Positions 48,528 through 63,992 of a stretch of DNA of 64,000 nt are shown here, one piece after another. The notes below the pieces were generated by a model. The model saw nothing but the letters and a program-made list of their open reading frames with translations. It made no database searches and was not told the DNA's origin. The stretch's first letter is position 1, and each line of letters opens with the position of its first letter. The stretch is from contig NC_057383.1 of NCBI RefSeq assembly GCF_016906535.1, forward strand, positions 1,178,001-1,242,000, given 5' to 3'. Source of the DNA: Rhizoctonia solani. Its lineage: Eukaryota; Basidiomycota; Agaricomycetes; Cantharellales; Ceratobasidiaceae. Both the position numbers and the translations under genes were made by a program.

Positions 48528-50303
48528 CTATTGAAACAGAAGTTGCCATAATTCCAAGTTGATCATGTCCTTCGGTGTTTGATCGATGTATCCCTCGTCA
48601 TAATGATAGAAAATCGGCCGATCGGCCACGCACACAACAGGGGATTTAGGGTGTATGGAGAAGAGAAATCTGAAGTAAATTATATGGTAAGTTTCTATGT
48701 TTCTGAGCTGTTCAAAGTACTAGCAATCACCTGGCAACTCGTTCGGCGTTTTCCTGCTTTGGATCGGGAAGATAAAAGTCGCTCCTTATATGGAGTGGAT
48801 TCGCATTTTGCGACCGGGATAGTGCAAAATCCGCCTCCGTGAGTGTTATGATCTGCTTCCACTCGACTGGGATCCGTAGAGAGCGAAGACGAGGTAAAAG
48901 TTCAACAATGATCTTCAGCATGCTCAGATCAAAAGACTCGTATGATGTATACAGTTTAAGATCTTCCAAGAGAGGCATAGACGATAGGAGAGCGCAAAAG
49001 GCTTCGAGCTCATTATCAAGGGGTACCCTCATTTCTAAATGGACGCTAGTCAACGGAAGACGCTTCCAGAATTGAAGCGCTTCCGGTGCGAAGTGCTGAG
49101 GGAGGCGATTTTTTACTAATAGTGTAGTGATAGTAGCACCGTTGGCTGCTAGATAGGAAATGGCGTGCGATAAACCCACAGATTGCTCATGGATATGACT
49201 ACTATCCTCGCGAGTTGGATATGTAATAGCCATAGAATTGAGGCAGGAAACGATTGGCCTTGATTTACATATGTTGACCATAGTGTTCCAGTCCAAGTGG
49301 CAAAGTTCTAGGTTCCCGAGAACCGGAAACCCGTCAATAGGTATCTGCAGATCATCGCAGTATATCTCATTGTCAGGGTGATGACCCAAAACACGTAGAG
49401 ATTGGAGGTTATGAAGAGTCGAGATAGCGACAAGAGCCCTTTCACTCAAAATAGCCCGGGAAATCGACAAGTAAGACAAATTACTGAGGCCAACTAGATT
49501 CAAATAAAATTGAGGCGAATCGTGCGAGAACGAAACTTCTTGAGAGAGCGGGACCTCGAACTGAACCTTCCAAGAATGAGGATCAGGAAAGATTTCCAGT
49601 GAGGATAGCTGCGGGCATCTCTGCGAAATGGTAGCCATGAGATTGTTGGTCGAATTAAAGCCCAGCCAGTGTTTTTTCGGAATTGGGATTGGATCTGTAG
49701 CTTGTGAAGGAATCATCCTCAACGTCCGCAGGGAGGCGGACAAGAATGCGGTAACCCAATTCGCTGATTCGGCTTGTATTCTGTCCGGGTGTCTATCCCA
49801 ATTGTAATCATCTACAGGAAGATAGAGCGCTTCCAGGTTTGGAAGTAGATCTATAGACTGTGTGCAAGCAAGGAATCTTTCCCATCCCTCATACTGGTCG
49901 ATGTGCAAGGCGCAAGGAGTAAAGCGTCTGACATGAGGGGCATAGATGTTAAACCGTGATAGCTCCAGCGCACTGGGCAGTTGCATGACCTATAGGTGAT
50001 GGTATGAGGGGTCTATCGGTGCTGAATATTCCTATATCGACTACTAACCACATATGGGGACAGCTCAGACTCATAGGTAATAATACCACCTCCAGGTATC
50101 ATAGAAACTAAAGCATTAGCCTCGTCGACTTCTTCCCACACAAAAGGTAGGACGTAGCAGAAAGGCCGGCGACAGACGCGCATAAGGCCAGCATTATCGC
50201 GCCTTTGAAGACCAGAACAGATTAAATGAGCCAATTCGGGGATCCCAAAGACCTTGAGTGATGGCTGTTCGGGAGCTGGAGTAAGAACTGTCATGGGTGA
50301 CAA
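48528..50303 (-). CDS. F-box/LRR-like protein, tandem copy 2
   Basis: Three exons (50049-50303, 48731-49989, 48528-48669) splice in frame to 551 residues. LKVFGIPELAHLICSGLQRR and FVWEEVDEANALVSMIPGGG at the N-terminus match copy 1 almost exactly. The leucine-rich part (DLLPNLEALYLPV, FPVLGNLELCHLDW, LLPRLRSLRIPVEW) is more diverged. That fits conserved ligase docking with a variable target surface. The last exon gives RFLFSIHPKSPVVCVADRP and ends LELWQLLFQ. The start at 50303 (MSPMTVLTPAPEQ) is four residues longer than copy 1. The function is inferred from the family only. Confidence 0.82.
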
Positions 50304-50729
50304 ACAGAGTGTAGTGCGAAATACGAGTGAGCTCCCGAGTGGATAGGCTTTACAATGAGAACCAATTTCTAGCTATTTAAGTGAACTTTCATTCCGTCGC
50401 CTGTTCTCATAATCAAAAAGATTGGGCATTTGTTGCATGTGATAGAATCCACAGTGACTCACATGTATGCTGGCATTTGGGTTGCACCGGTCTGTATTGG
50501 CAATTTTCTGAATGACTTGCTTGAGCTACTAGGCGAGCGCCCTGGTTGCAAAAAGGCCGGAAGCCAGTTAGTAGCATACACATATCTACCAAATTAACAG
50601 AGACCATCTGAGTTGATGGGAGCGAGGCACACATAGAAGACATTGCAGTTAATTATCGGATTTTGTCATGAACTTGAGCTTGTAAATATACCATCCCATT
50701 TCCAGCGTTAGCCCACCACATTATGCGAG
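50304..50729. other. Intergenic, no gene recognised
   Basis: About 430 bases with the upstream region of F-box/LRR copy 2 and the 3' flank of JIP5. Only small unsupported ORFs are present. Confidence 0.45.
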
Positions 50730-52332
50730 CTACAGTTCGTCAAAAAACCCCGTGTCCACCTTTCCCTTCTTATTTCCTGCCTCGGGTTGATTTTCTTTCT
50801 TCCTTTTCCTGGACAAAGTAGTTTCTGGCGGGGGATGGGGCTCAGAGTCCGAATCGGGTTGAATGACATGGGTCTCTGAAGAGTTTGACTCTGAGTCATC
50901 CTCATCCGAGTCAGCGCCTTCCCCCTCTTCGGTCACTTCCATGACATTACCCCTGGCGCCAGGCTCGGAGCTCGAGTCACTATCGTCCTCCAGGTTTCCC
51001 TCCCCTGTTCCCACATCCGACTCTTCACTTCCTTCCTGGTCTGAAGAATCTTCCTCGTCCGAATCGACCAATGCGTCCCTGACATCTGTCATCTTGAGAA
51101 TATTATCATGGGAAGCCGAGCCGAGCCAAGCACCATTACGGTCAGTTCGTAGGCGTTCAATGGGAAAGGTGCCGTGATCTATCGTATGATTAGTGATTTT
51201 ATGTCAACGGACGGAAGGTTGGTACGCTCACCTGCGATGACGCCCAATAATTTGTTTGGTAGGACTTGAACGACTCGGACCAGTCCGTCTGATGAACCGG
51301 TCACGATCACGTCCTCGGAAAGCGCAGCGAGTGCGTCAACAGAGTGTGGATGTCTATAGGTTTGCGTTATTTGGCTATAAATGCGGCTAGAGGGATCGAT
51401 GTTACCCCTTTAACCGATCGACACAATCTCCCCAGCCGCTGCTCCTATTCCAAATGCTTATAATTCCCGTTTGAGTGCCAACTGCAACTTTTTTGCCGCT
51501 ATGCGCCCCGTTGTCAGTTTTAATCGGGAAATGGAAGAGAAGACATACTCTTTGATGCTGACAATGGACAATAGTTCGTCTTCTTGGTCTTCAGAGTGAG
51601 CAAAAGGCTCTACTTTACTGGAGCGGACGTCGATAATGGAGAGCGTTCCGTCGCCGCTGAGTGTAATGTACATGTCATCAATGGTGTCTAAGCGCGGCAG
51701 GTCGGTTATGTGTAAAATACCTTGTTATAGCGAGTTGTTTCTTATCTTGAAGCCATAAAAAGTCAGATATATAGTCGAAATGATGGGTATATGATCTGAT
51801 TGGTGATAGTTGACGAGGATCCCATAGCTGGAACCTCGGTGAGCGGGTGGTGCAACGAGTGAATCAGGGGTCAGACCTTGACTACGCCACTATCATCTCC
51901 CGTAGCCAGCATAGACATGAGATGTGTAACGCGGTTGATCGCTGACCTGTGATCAAAGGTTAGCATCCAGAGCGCTGACCAAGGGAAAGAGTACATACTC
52001 ATGAGTTCGCGCCTGCTCACGTACGACTTTCCCTGTTGAGGTATCAATGACACTTTCTGTCTATCTATCAGCGCAAAAATTCTCATAGTATAACATACTT
52101 ACTGAATTGACCTGTCTTTTGAGACACTGTATAATTCCTGCCCCTCAGAGTCGGTGGCCAGAGACCTTATGGTCTTTTTCGTGGGTCTGATATCAAATTT
52201 GGGGGTGCAAGAGCCGTCGTTGTCGTATGAAAATGCCTTCACATGCCCACTGAGTAGCCCAGCATAAACAATATCATGCTTAGGATTAAAGACGAGGTCA
52301 AAGACCTGTGTACCAAGATCAACGTCGGGCAT
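50730..52332 (-). CDS. JIP5: WD repeat protein JIP5 (WDR55), ribosome biogenesis
   Basis: JIP5/WDR55 is a nucleolar WD40 protein needed for rRNA processing and large-subunit assembly. It starts MPDVDLGTQVFDLVFNPKHD, IVYAGLLSGHVKAFSYDNDG at 52332, the typical first blade of the family. Short exons then encode further blades: IRSLATDSEGQELYSVSKDR, INRVTHLMSMLATGDDSGVV, TLSGDGTLSIIDVRSSKVE, VAVGTQTGIISIW. The C-terminus is a long acidic tail (DSDEEDSSDQEGSEES) followed by a basic patch, RKRKKENQPEAGNKKGK, and ends GFFDEL at 50730, as in known JIP5 proteins. It is divergent from MCM4 with a 116-base shared upstream region. Confidence 0.88.
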
Positions 52333-52448
52333 GAGCGAAATTTCATTGCCAATTCATCAGATCAGCTGTTTATCTTATCGTGCTGACTAAACCACACGCA
52401 TCCAACTTGACGCGTGTGGATTTGAACTTGGCCACAACAGTCGCGACA
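52333..52448. promoter_or_regulatory. Compact bidirectional JIP5-MCM4 promoter with an ACGCGT box
   Basis: Only 116 bases separate the JIP5 ATG (minus) and the MCM4 ATG (plus). The sequence includes ACGCGT at 52410-52415, 34 bases upstream of the MCM4 start. This is the MluI cell-cycle box bound by MBF in yeasts to drive G1/S genes, including DNA replication genes. Its use here is inference. Confidence 0.55.
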
Positions 52449-55645
<3,197 letters not shown>

Positions 55646-56417
55646 TGCGGACTCGTGCTGCTTTTCCTTTCTTTACTTTGTTTTGGTCGAAGTTCTGTGA
55701 CGAGTGTATTCTGCTATATATGAATCCGGATATTTGTTGCGGTCGCACGATGAACGAGATTGGTTAACAACGTGGCTCGCGGATTGTTCAAGACTTTCAA
55801 AATGAGTAATGTGCGCTACTGCAGTGCTTTTTCAGGATAAAGAGGACAGCCCTCTCGAAGGCTGATAGTCCAGGAAGGGTTCGAGACACAATATGAACAT
55901 GGAATAGTATGCCCTCTCCACTTCATTGAAACTATACACCTTTATGAGATAGTAAGTACGGTGAGACGCTCCAGTGAACAATCAGGGGAACAACCCCAGC
56001 GCAGAAATAGATAAGCAATAAAGGAGGAAACAGCTTACGGCATTTACATGCGTGCGTGAACGCGGCAATGGGTGCTCCTGTACACGAGGCACACAGCCTG
56101 AACGCCAATAGAACAGGTATGATGAGCGAAATGGTACAAAGGTATGGATGTACACCTGCACAGGACCAAAGTGGACGAGCAGGGATAAAATGCGAAAGCA
56201 TGAGTGTGACTACCAACTCCCCACCACAGCAGTGACTATTTTGCCTGAAGAGTAAATTACGGATCCCAGGTGCATAATTCCAGGCAGAACTCGACCAGCT
56301 CAGTCTACTTGTTTAGTCCTAGTGATTCAGGTGCAGACAATTGTTCGGATAACTGAAGAGGGGCGTAAACCACTGCGGACTGAAGGATAAGGGATTGAAT
56401 AGTATACTCGGAGCATT
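55646..56417. other. MCM4-CHAT intergenic region (duplicated)
   Basis: Non-coding 3' flank of MCM4 and upstream region of the CHAT gene. It is present in both arms of the duplication, and in the left arm the Helitron-bearing block sits at the equivalent of about 56003-56016. Short ORFs here are not supported. Confidence 0.5.
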
Positions 56418-59400
56418 ATGGAAAACACACATCCGAATAAGAAAGAGAGCAAAGATTGTACACCTGAGGTTGAATCGGCAAGTAAAAGTGTAGAATAAAT
56501 CTTATACTGGGGTGGCCTGAACTTATGCTGAAACTACAGGGATGCCCCAAGAGCGGATCAGGCCAAGCTTTGGAGCACAGTGAAGGAGCCGGAGAGAAAC
56601 ACAAAGCGATAGAAGTTAGCACGGATACACCTCTGAGTGAGTGGTGAGGGTCAGCTTGGATACATCGTTTATATGCCGATGCGTATAATCACAGATTACG
56701 AGGAGCTAGCCGAGCTAGCATCTTCTCATCGTAGGGAGTTTCTGCGCTACGGAAAGCTAGACGACATTGAGAAGGCTATAGAATATGACGACCAGGCTCT
56801 ATCATTGATTCCTTACGATGATTCTGCCATAGCAGGTCAACTTGCTAATCTAGGAGTGGACTACGGCAATCGATTCCAGCGCACGGGCGACATGAACGAC
56901 CTCGCAAAGTCAATGGAGTACTCGTCTCGTGCGGTCGAGCTGACCCCCGACAATCACCCACACCTACCGCAACAGCTTGCTAATCTAGGAGTGGACTACA
57001 GTGATCGATTCGAGCGCACGGGCGACATGAACGACCTCGCAAAGTCAATGGAGTACTTCTCTCGTGCGGTCGAGCTGACCCCCGACAATCACCCACACCT
57101 ACCGCAACGGCTTTCCAACCTGGGAGTGGACTACAGCAATCGATTCCGGCGCACGGGCGACATGAACGACCTCGCAAAGTCAATGGAGTACTTCTCTCGT
57201 GCGGTCGAGCTGACCCCCGACAATCACCCACACCTACCGCAACAGCTTGCTAATCTAGGAGTGGACTACGGCAATCGATTCCAGCGCACGGGCGACATGA
57301 ACGACCTCGTAAAGTCAATGGAGTACAAGTCTCGTGCGGTCGAGCTGACCCCCGACAATCACCCACACCTACCGCAACGGCTTGCCAGCCTGGGAGTGGA
57401 CTACAGTGATCGATTCAAGCGCACGGGCGACATGAACGACCTCGCAAAGTCAATGGAGTACTCGTCTCGTGCGGTCGAGCTGACCCCCGACAATCACCCA
57501 CACCTACCGCAACGGCTTGCCAGCCTGGGAGTGGGCTACAGTGAAAGATTCAAGCGCACGGGCGACATGAACGACCTCGCAAAGTCAATGGAGTACAAGT
57601 CTCGTGCGGTCGAGCTGACCCCCGACAGTCACCCACACCTACCGCAACAGCTTGCTAATCTAGGAGTGGACTACAGTGATCGATTCCAGCGCACGGGCGA
57701 CATGAACGACCTTGCAAAGTCAATGGAGTACTCGTCTCGTGCGGTCGAGCTGACCCCTGACAATCACCCACACCTACCGCAATGGCTTGCCAACCTGGGA
57801 GTGGACTACAGCAATCGATTCCAGCGCACGGGCGACATGAACGACCTTGCAAAGTCAATGGAGTACTCGTCTCGTGCGGTCGAGCTGACCCCCGACAATC
57901 ACCCACACCTACCGCAATGGCTTGCCAACCTGGGAGTGGACTACAGCAATCGATTCCAGCGCACGGGCGACATGAACGACCTTGCAAAGTCAATGGAGTA
58001 CTCGTCTCGTGCGGTCGAGCTGACCCCCGACAATCACCCACACCTACCGCAATGGCTTGCCAACCTGGGAGTGGACTACAGCAATCGATTCCAGCGCACG
58101 GGCGACATAAACGACCTTGCAAAGTCAATGGAGTACAAGTCTCGTGCGGTCGAGCTGACCCCCGACAATCACCCACACCTACCGCAACGGCTTGCTAGTC
58201 TAGGAGTGGGCTACAGTGAACGATTCAAGCGCACGGGCGACATGAACGACCTCGCAAAGTCAATGGAGTACAAGTCTCGTGCGGTCGAGCTGACCCCCGA
58301 CAATCACCCACACCTACCACAACGGCTTGCCAACCTGGGAGTGGACTACGGTAATCGATTCAAGCGCACGGGCGACATGAACGACCTCGCAAAGTCAAAG
58401 GATTACAAGTCTCGTGCGGTCGCACTGACCTCAAATGACCACCCAGATTTGTCTCGACGCCACTTCGGCTTATCACTCTCTTACTTTATTCATTATGACC
58501 ATACTAGCTATAAACCGTCCTTATCCAGCGCCATGCTTTCTCTTCGTACAGCTGCCCAGTTATTAGCTGGACCGCCACGAGACAGGTTCATGTATGCGCT
58601 TGAATGGGCACAGCGCGCTGCAAAACATAACCCCGATGATTGCATGGAAGCATATAGAACTGCAGTCAATCTTCTGCCCCAGTTCATATGGCTGGGTGCA
58701 CCTACAGACCAGCAGTACCAGGACCTACTGAAGGCCGAGGATCTGGCTGTCAACGCAGCATCGACTGCCATCCTCTCCTCCTCATTCGATGTCGCTCTTG
58801 AGTGGCTAGAGCATGCACGATGTGTGGTCTGGAGCCAGAGCCTTGCGCTTCGCTCGCCTCTTGAACGGCTTTACAAATTTCATCCGGACATAGCTACTCA
58901 GCTTCACACGATATCAAACACCTTGTATCAGACTGATACTGAGTCTTCCCCATCTCGTAAGCTCACGCCCGAGCTCAAGACATCGATTGACCGACACGGC
59001 TTAGCTATAAGCTATAATCGCTTATTGGCTCAGATCCGCACTTTGGACGGGTTCGAGGACTTTCTTCTGCCCATGAAGTCGGTTCGGCTCATTGATGCTG
59101 CCCGGAGCGGGCCCGTGATTGTGATCAACTGCAGCGAACGCTGCTGTGACGCACTTGTCATCATTCCCGGTCAAGTCACTATCAGCCGCGTCCATCTTCC
59201 TAACTTCACAAAGAAGAAGGCACAAGAAGCTCGTGACAAGATGGAAGCGTCACTTCGGAACAAGAACCTTCGCGAGCGTGGGGCCAGACTCATACCGGTG
59301 CCAGGATACAAAGATGGGTTTGCCAGCGTGCTACTTGATCTCTGGACCGACATCGTCAAGCCAGTATTGGACTTTCTTGGGTACATGGTATGGTCAGCTC

Positions 59401-60232
59401 TATGCTTTGTTTGTTTCCTCGTTGACCACCTGCGCAGGAAAGCGTGCGAGAGAGCGGCTCGGACTTGCCACATGTCACGTGGTGTCCCACCGGCGTACTA
59501 TCCTTCTTGCCACTGCATGCTGCTGGCGACTACGGTCAGTCTGGATGCAGAGTGTTCAACTATGTCGTATCGTCATACACGCCCACGCTTACTGCTCTTC
59601 TCGCATCTACCCCGAGTACACTCAGCAGCGCCCCTCGAGTACTGGCAATCGGTCAAGCAAACACACCCAAGCACACACCCCTACCTGGCACGACTACCGA
59701 GCTCGAGCTCATCAAAGCGCATACACAAAGCAAGGGCGAGTACTCGCAGCTCATAGATAGCCAGGCGACGACAGCCGCTGTGCTCGATGCTATGGATGAG
59801 CATGACTGGGTGCATCTTGCCTGCCATGCTCACCAGAACGTCACAAACGCTACCAAGAGCGGGTTCTTCCTACACGACGGCACACTCGACCTTGCTGCGA
59901 TCAACCGAAGATCTTTCAGGAACAAGGGGCTTGCGTTTCTGTCGGCTTGTCAGACCGCGACAGGCGACGATAAGCTGCCGGACGAAGCGATACATCTGGC
60001 GTCGGGCATGCTGATGGCTGGGTATCCGAGCGTGATTGCGACAAGGTGGTCGGTGAAAGATGCGGACGCGCCGTTCATAGCAGACAGAGTATATGGGGAG
60101 CTGATGAAGGAAGGAAAGGTGGGGAACGGAGAGGCGGGTCGAGCGCTGCACAGTGCTGTCGCTGCGCTGCGTGAGAAGGTGGGAGAGAAGGAGTTTGGAC
60201 GATGGGCATGCTATATTCATATTGGATCGTAG
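56418..60232 (+). CDS. TPR-CHAT protein (putative caspase/separase-fold effector)
   Basis: Four exons (56418-56489, 56540-56636, 56695-59387, 59438-60232) join in frame to 1218 residues. A polar N-terminus (MENTHPNKKESKDCTPEVES) leads to NYEELAELASSHRREFLRYG, then 12 tandem 44-residue TPR units. A helical region follows (MLSLRTAAQLLAGPPRDRFM, YALEWAQRAAKHNPDDCMEA). A C-terminal CHAT domain (about residues 930-1218) holds the His motif WVHLACHAHQN and the Cys motif GLAFLSACQTATGD, the expected His-Cys dyad, ending WACYIHIGS. CHAT domains are caspase- and separase-fold proteases. TPR-CHAT proteins act with gasdermins or RNA-guided systems in bacteria, but the fungal role is not known. The start is chosen because the first two exons are conserved in both copies and splice with about 50-base introns. 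Confidence 0.9.
56841..58424 (+). repeat. Tandem array of twelve 132-base TPR-encoding repeats
   Basis: Units are nearly identical in DNA, including at third codon positions. Units 8-10 (about 57782-58170) differ by only a few bases. Small differences fall at fixed positions (YSSRAV, YKSRAV or YFSRAV; VDY or VGY; NRFQ, DRFK or ERFK). The pattern implies frequent unequal exchange or gene conversion. The left copy has 10 units. Confidence 0.93.
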
Positions 60233-60236
60233 GATG

Positions 60237-60912
60237 GGCTCGAGCAATGGAAAACTCTGTTTTGAACGTGACGTTGGTTCCACAGCGTCGCGTTGAGTGC
60301 TCGCTCACACACATTCCTATGCGATTTTATTTTTTCTAGATTTATTATGCGTTGTCTTCTCACCACTCTGTACCTCGTCTGTATATATAGTCTCGTGACC
60401 ATCTCTCCGCCACTAGTGCAAGCATTTTGTGCTAAGGACTTAGATAGGAGACCAACAAATATCCAGTGGACTGTTTAGGCCTCCCTACGTTACCGTTCTA
60501 TCCCATTTAATTTAAATTAACTTTAATTTATAGTAAGCACAGGAACTCGTGGGTGCAGATCACATATCTTATTTGGAGATAATTTACAGAAAATATTATT
60601 TTTCACGTGTTTTACATGTATTCACTCATCATTCGGCTCATTTTGAATTTGAATGATTTAGTTAACATTTATATCTCTGCATATCAGTTTGAGAAACAGT
60701 TGGTATCTTGGTACGGTTTCAGCTTGTACATACTTGGTTATGTCATCAATCAATGCGGAATACATGCAGTACGCGCATTGTTGAGCGTGACGGCGGTAGG
60801 TAGACACGTATGCCTATTTATGAGCTTATACTACGGTGTAACTGGGATAAACTAGCTTGTGCTTGTATCTCTCCATCACTTGATTTCAACCGTTGTATCT
60901 ATCTTGCCCACA
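60237..60912. other. Spacer from the duplication border to the CACTA transposase gene
   Basis: About 680 AT-rich bases. CACTAGTGCAAGC at about 60411 resembles the start of a CACTA-type terminal repeat, but the partner end is outside the window and this cannot be tested here. Confidence 0.35.
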
Positions 60913-63900
60913 ATGGATGCTGGAGATAGAGGGCCGTTAGCGAAACGGCAACGTCGCGTAAGTCCTACTAAGTATTCAAAAAATGCTAATTAGTAAATTC
61001 TCCAAAAGTCCCATCATAAAGAGCGCCCTTTGGAGCTATGCTACTGCGCAAGGTGCAAGGGACAGGTGAAACAGAAGGTAGCAACTATCAACGATCACCG
61101 ACTTCGCTACCCACACCCCATCAAAAACCTGCCGGCACAACCCCTAGGCGTGGATGAAACAGTCATTGTACCGCAATATTTAGAACCGGTGCGCTCTGGC
61201 ATTATACCCGATGAACAGGGCCTCGATCAACAATTGTTTCGCGGCTCTCTCGAGCCACAATCACCTACACCCAGTGGCGCTGGTCAGGCAAGAGATTGTG
61301 CTTCACCAAACCCTCCTCTATTGCCTCGCATCCTTGACAACTATCGACCGCCAGTCCCGCTAGGTGACCCAGAGAGGCTAAATGACCCAGAAGAGGGGAT
61401 CGAACCTGGTCTCTTGGCCGCAGCGGAGGAGTTGGAACGTGTGTATGACTTCAATGAACTGATCGACAATTCAGGCAACCTTGACAACAATCACCCGGAT
61501 TACCTGTTCGAAAACGCGCTCGATGATACTGACTTTGGACTTCCGGATGTTCAAGAGCAAGATACTGGAGTTCTACCTTGATTCGACTTTGCAGGTAGTA
61601 TTGAGCCCGAGGATCCCGAAGAGCCTGAAGAGCCTGGATGCGGTCTTGATGATATTGATGAGCCGAACAATTTTTGTGCCGCGTTTAGAGAGCCGGCTTT
61701 GATTCGCAATGCATATATTGATGCATTTGTCCAAAAGACACTATATAGAGCGACTCACCAGGCATTAACACATCAACTAAAGGCTTCTCGGCGAACCATT
61801 TCATCGCATCCTGATATTACGATTGACCATATTAATGGTATGGCCCAGACTATTACAACAGTGGAGCGTCGACTGGGTGTTAACACCGGCGAGATCATAA
61901 CAACTTTCACATTGTGTCCTGTATGCAAACGACGATATTCACCCGAGTACATCAAAGAAACAGATGATCACCACTGTCTAAATGACAAATGCGATGGTGT
62001 ACTTTTTGTATATCATAGGCTTGCTTCCGGAGTTTGTCGTAAGGTTTCTAAGCTTACTTACCCTTACGCATCGCCTATTCCATGGCTGCGTCATATATTT
62101 AGCCTTCCTGGGATGTCAGAGTTGATGCAAACTTGGCGGTCTGGAGACGATGATCATGGAATTAAACCCCCAGTTTCCAACGAAGATTGGATGCGCAACC
62201 TCAATCACAATAAGGAGCTGGGGAATATCACGGAAGGATGGGGTTGGCGATCTACCATGGCAGGGCTCCAGCGAGTTCAAGACCCCGACACTCGCAATGT
62301 CATTGACGAGAGCGGACCTGACCCACCTATTCGATTTGTTAGTCTTCCGTATGGTATATCGTTCTCACTGAACACAGACTGGTAAAGGATTTACTCAATT
62401 TCACTGAAAGTCTATGCTCAAATCCAGCATTAGGTTTCACGCGACCAAAGAAGGAAGCTATTTGGTTGGGGCATGTTACCTTGTAATCAATAATTTACCT
62501 CGGCACATGCGATTCCTACGCAAGAACATTTCATTGTCGATCGTAATGCCCGGGCCTAATGAGCCTAATGAATATGCTCTTGACCAAATGTTAGACCCGT
62601 TAATCGATGATATATTGAGGCTCAAGCAAGGTCAGTAGCTCCTCCCAGTTCTCGACTATCAAACTAAACAACATTAGGAGTACGTATGTTGGTCAGACGA
62701 GGAGATCCACCTGTATATGAAGAAGAAGTTGTATATGGCGAGCTCACTCAACATATTGCTGATCTTATTGCACGCATAAAGATGGGTGGAGGTGCGGGTG
62801 TTGAATCAGAAGCAAACTTTTGCCTCTACTGTTGATCACATCTATCTAATCTCTCAGTGTTGGAGGGATATATGCGTCAAGGTATCTTTGCGCCATGATT
62901 CTTTTAAGAATTTATTGGCCATATTTATCTGAAAAAGTATTACAGACTGACTTTTGTTAATTACCGTGCTAGATTTTGAGCCCCGAGATCCACAGGAAGA
63001 CTTGAACAATGTATATAGATGGAAGTCTCGGCCAACACAGCAAGCACAAAGAGATCTATTTAACGTTACAGGGAATAGATTTACATCATTACACCGCCTT
63101 CCTGGCTGGCATACCTCAACCTCATCACCTCTTGATACAATGCATTTACTTTATCTAGGCGGAATGAATTGGATTGTTAAGCAAATTTTAGTCGGCCCTG
63201 GAATGATTGTCAGGCGAGAGTTTGGCGGGCCGGAGCCGCAAGACATCTTCAATGACTGTCTGGATCACATGTGGATGCCTAAGAATTTCCAGCAATTACC
63301 CCCCAAGGTGCGTAACAGTTGTTTCCGAGTTTAACAATTTTGGCTCATCAAAGCCAAAGCTTGGGCAAACTCGCACCTCAACTAAAGCCGATCAATGGAA
63401 ATTGACCGCTCGGGTCATTTTTATACCATTGTATCTTGCATTCAGGGATGGCGATACAATTCAGCCCATATTGGTGCCTCAAGGGAATCGGAACTCACCG
63501 GGTGCCAAACACCAAGCATACCGGGCCAAACTATTACACCAGCAGCGCCAGAAGTACTACGCCTCAATTGGTCAAGCCAATCGGTGCCCTCGTTTAGAGG
63601 AATGTTTTCCTTCGCGGAATCTTCAATTTCATTACCGCCAGGTTCTGCGCTTCTGTTTGGCAACATCCATCTTAGACAAACGCAACATTACCCCAGCGAA
63701 CATTTTGTTTGCGACTGGACTCCTTGAAACTATGTGTAAGGACTACATCACTCATAATATACCGTTGTCTCCAAACTTTCACTACATGATGCACCTTGAA
63801 GAGTTTCTCCTCAAAACTGGATCCGTTTACAACACCCATGTATGGGCTATGGAACGTGCCAATGGCGTATTATCCCGTATAAATCATAATGGGAAAGGAG

Positions 63901-63992
63901 GCGGAGTTCTTGAAGGAACGCTTATGCGTGGTTGGTGGAGACATATGACGTTACAAAACCTGGTAGACTCTCTTATCTCAAAGCTGTTATAA
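60913..63992 (+). pseudogene. CACTA/EnSpm-type (Tnp2) transposase gene, interrupted
   Basis: DDE transposase of the Tnp2/Transposase_21 group, as found in basidiomycete CACTA-like elements. The first exon MDAGDRGPLAKRQRR splices to SHHKERPLELCYCARCKGQV. An acidic linker follows. A zinc-finger-like block (LCPVCKRRYSPEYI, HHCLNDKCDGVL) comes next, then PWLRHIFSLPGMSELMQTWR. Across an intron the core reads NTDWFHATKEGSYLVGACYL, VINNLPRHMRF, IVMPGPNEPNE. Later exons give FTSLHRLPGWHTSTSSPLDT, MHLLYLGGMNWIV, KADQWKLTARVIFIPLYLA and MERANGVLSRINHNGKGGGV. An in-frame TGA after NFCLYC (about 62834) breaks the frame inside the conserved part, so this copy is probably inactive. The reading frame ends at 63992. 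The element continues past the window edge, since its 3' end is not seen. Confidence 0.82.

Noticed and set aside
57655..58198. Long antisense and alternate-frame ORFs over the TPR array (minus-strand 173 residues, plus-strand 138 residues)
   Set aside because: They are shadows of a 132-base repeat whose length is a multiple of three, so any open frame in one unit repeats. They have no independent motif.
60405..60425. CACTAGTG as a proven CACTA terminal repeat
   Set aside because: A CACTA motif is expected by chance at this length, and the partner end lies outside the window. Kept only as a suggestion.
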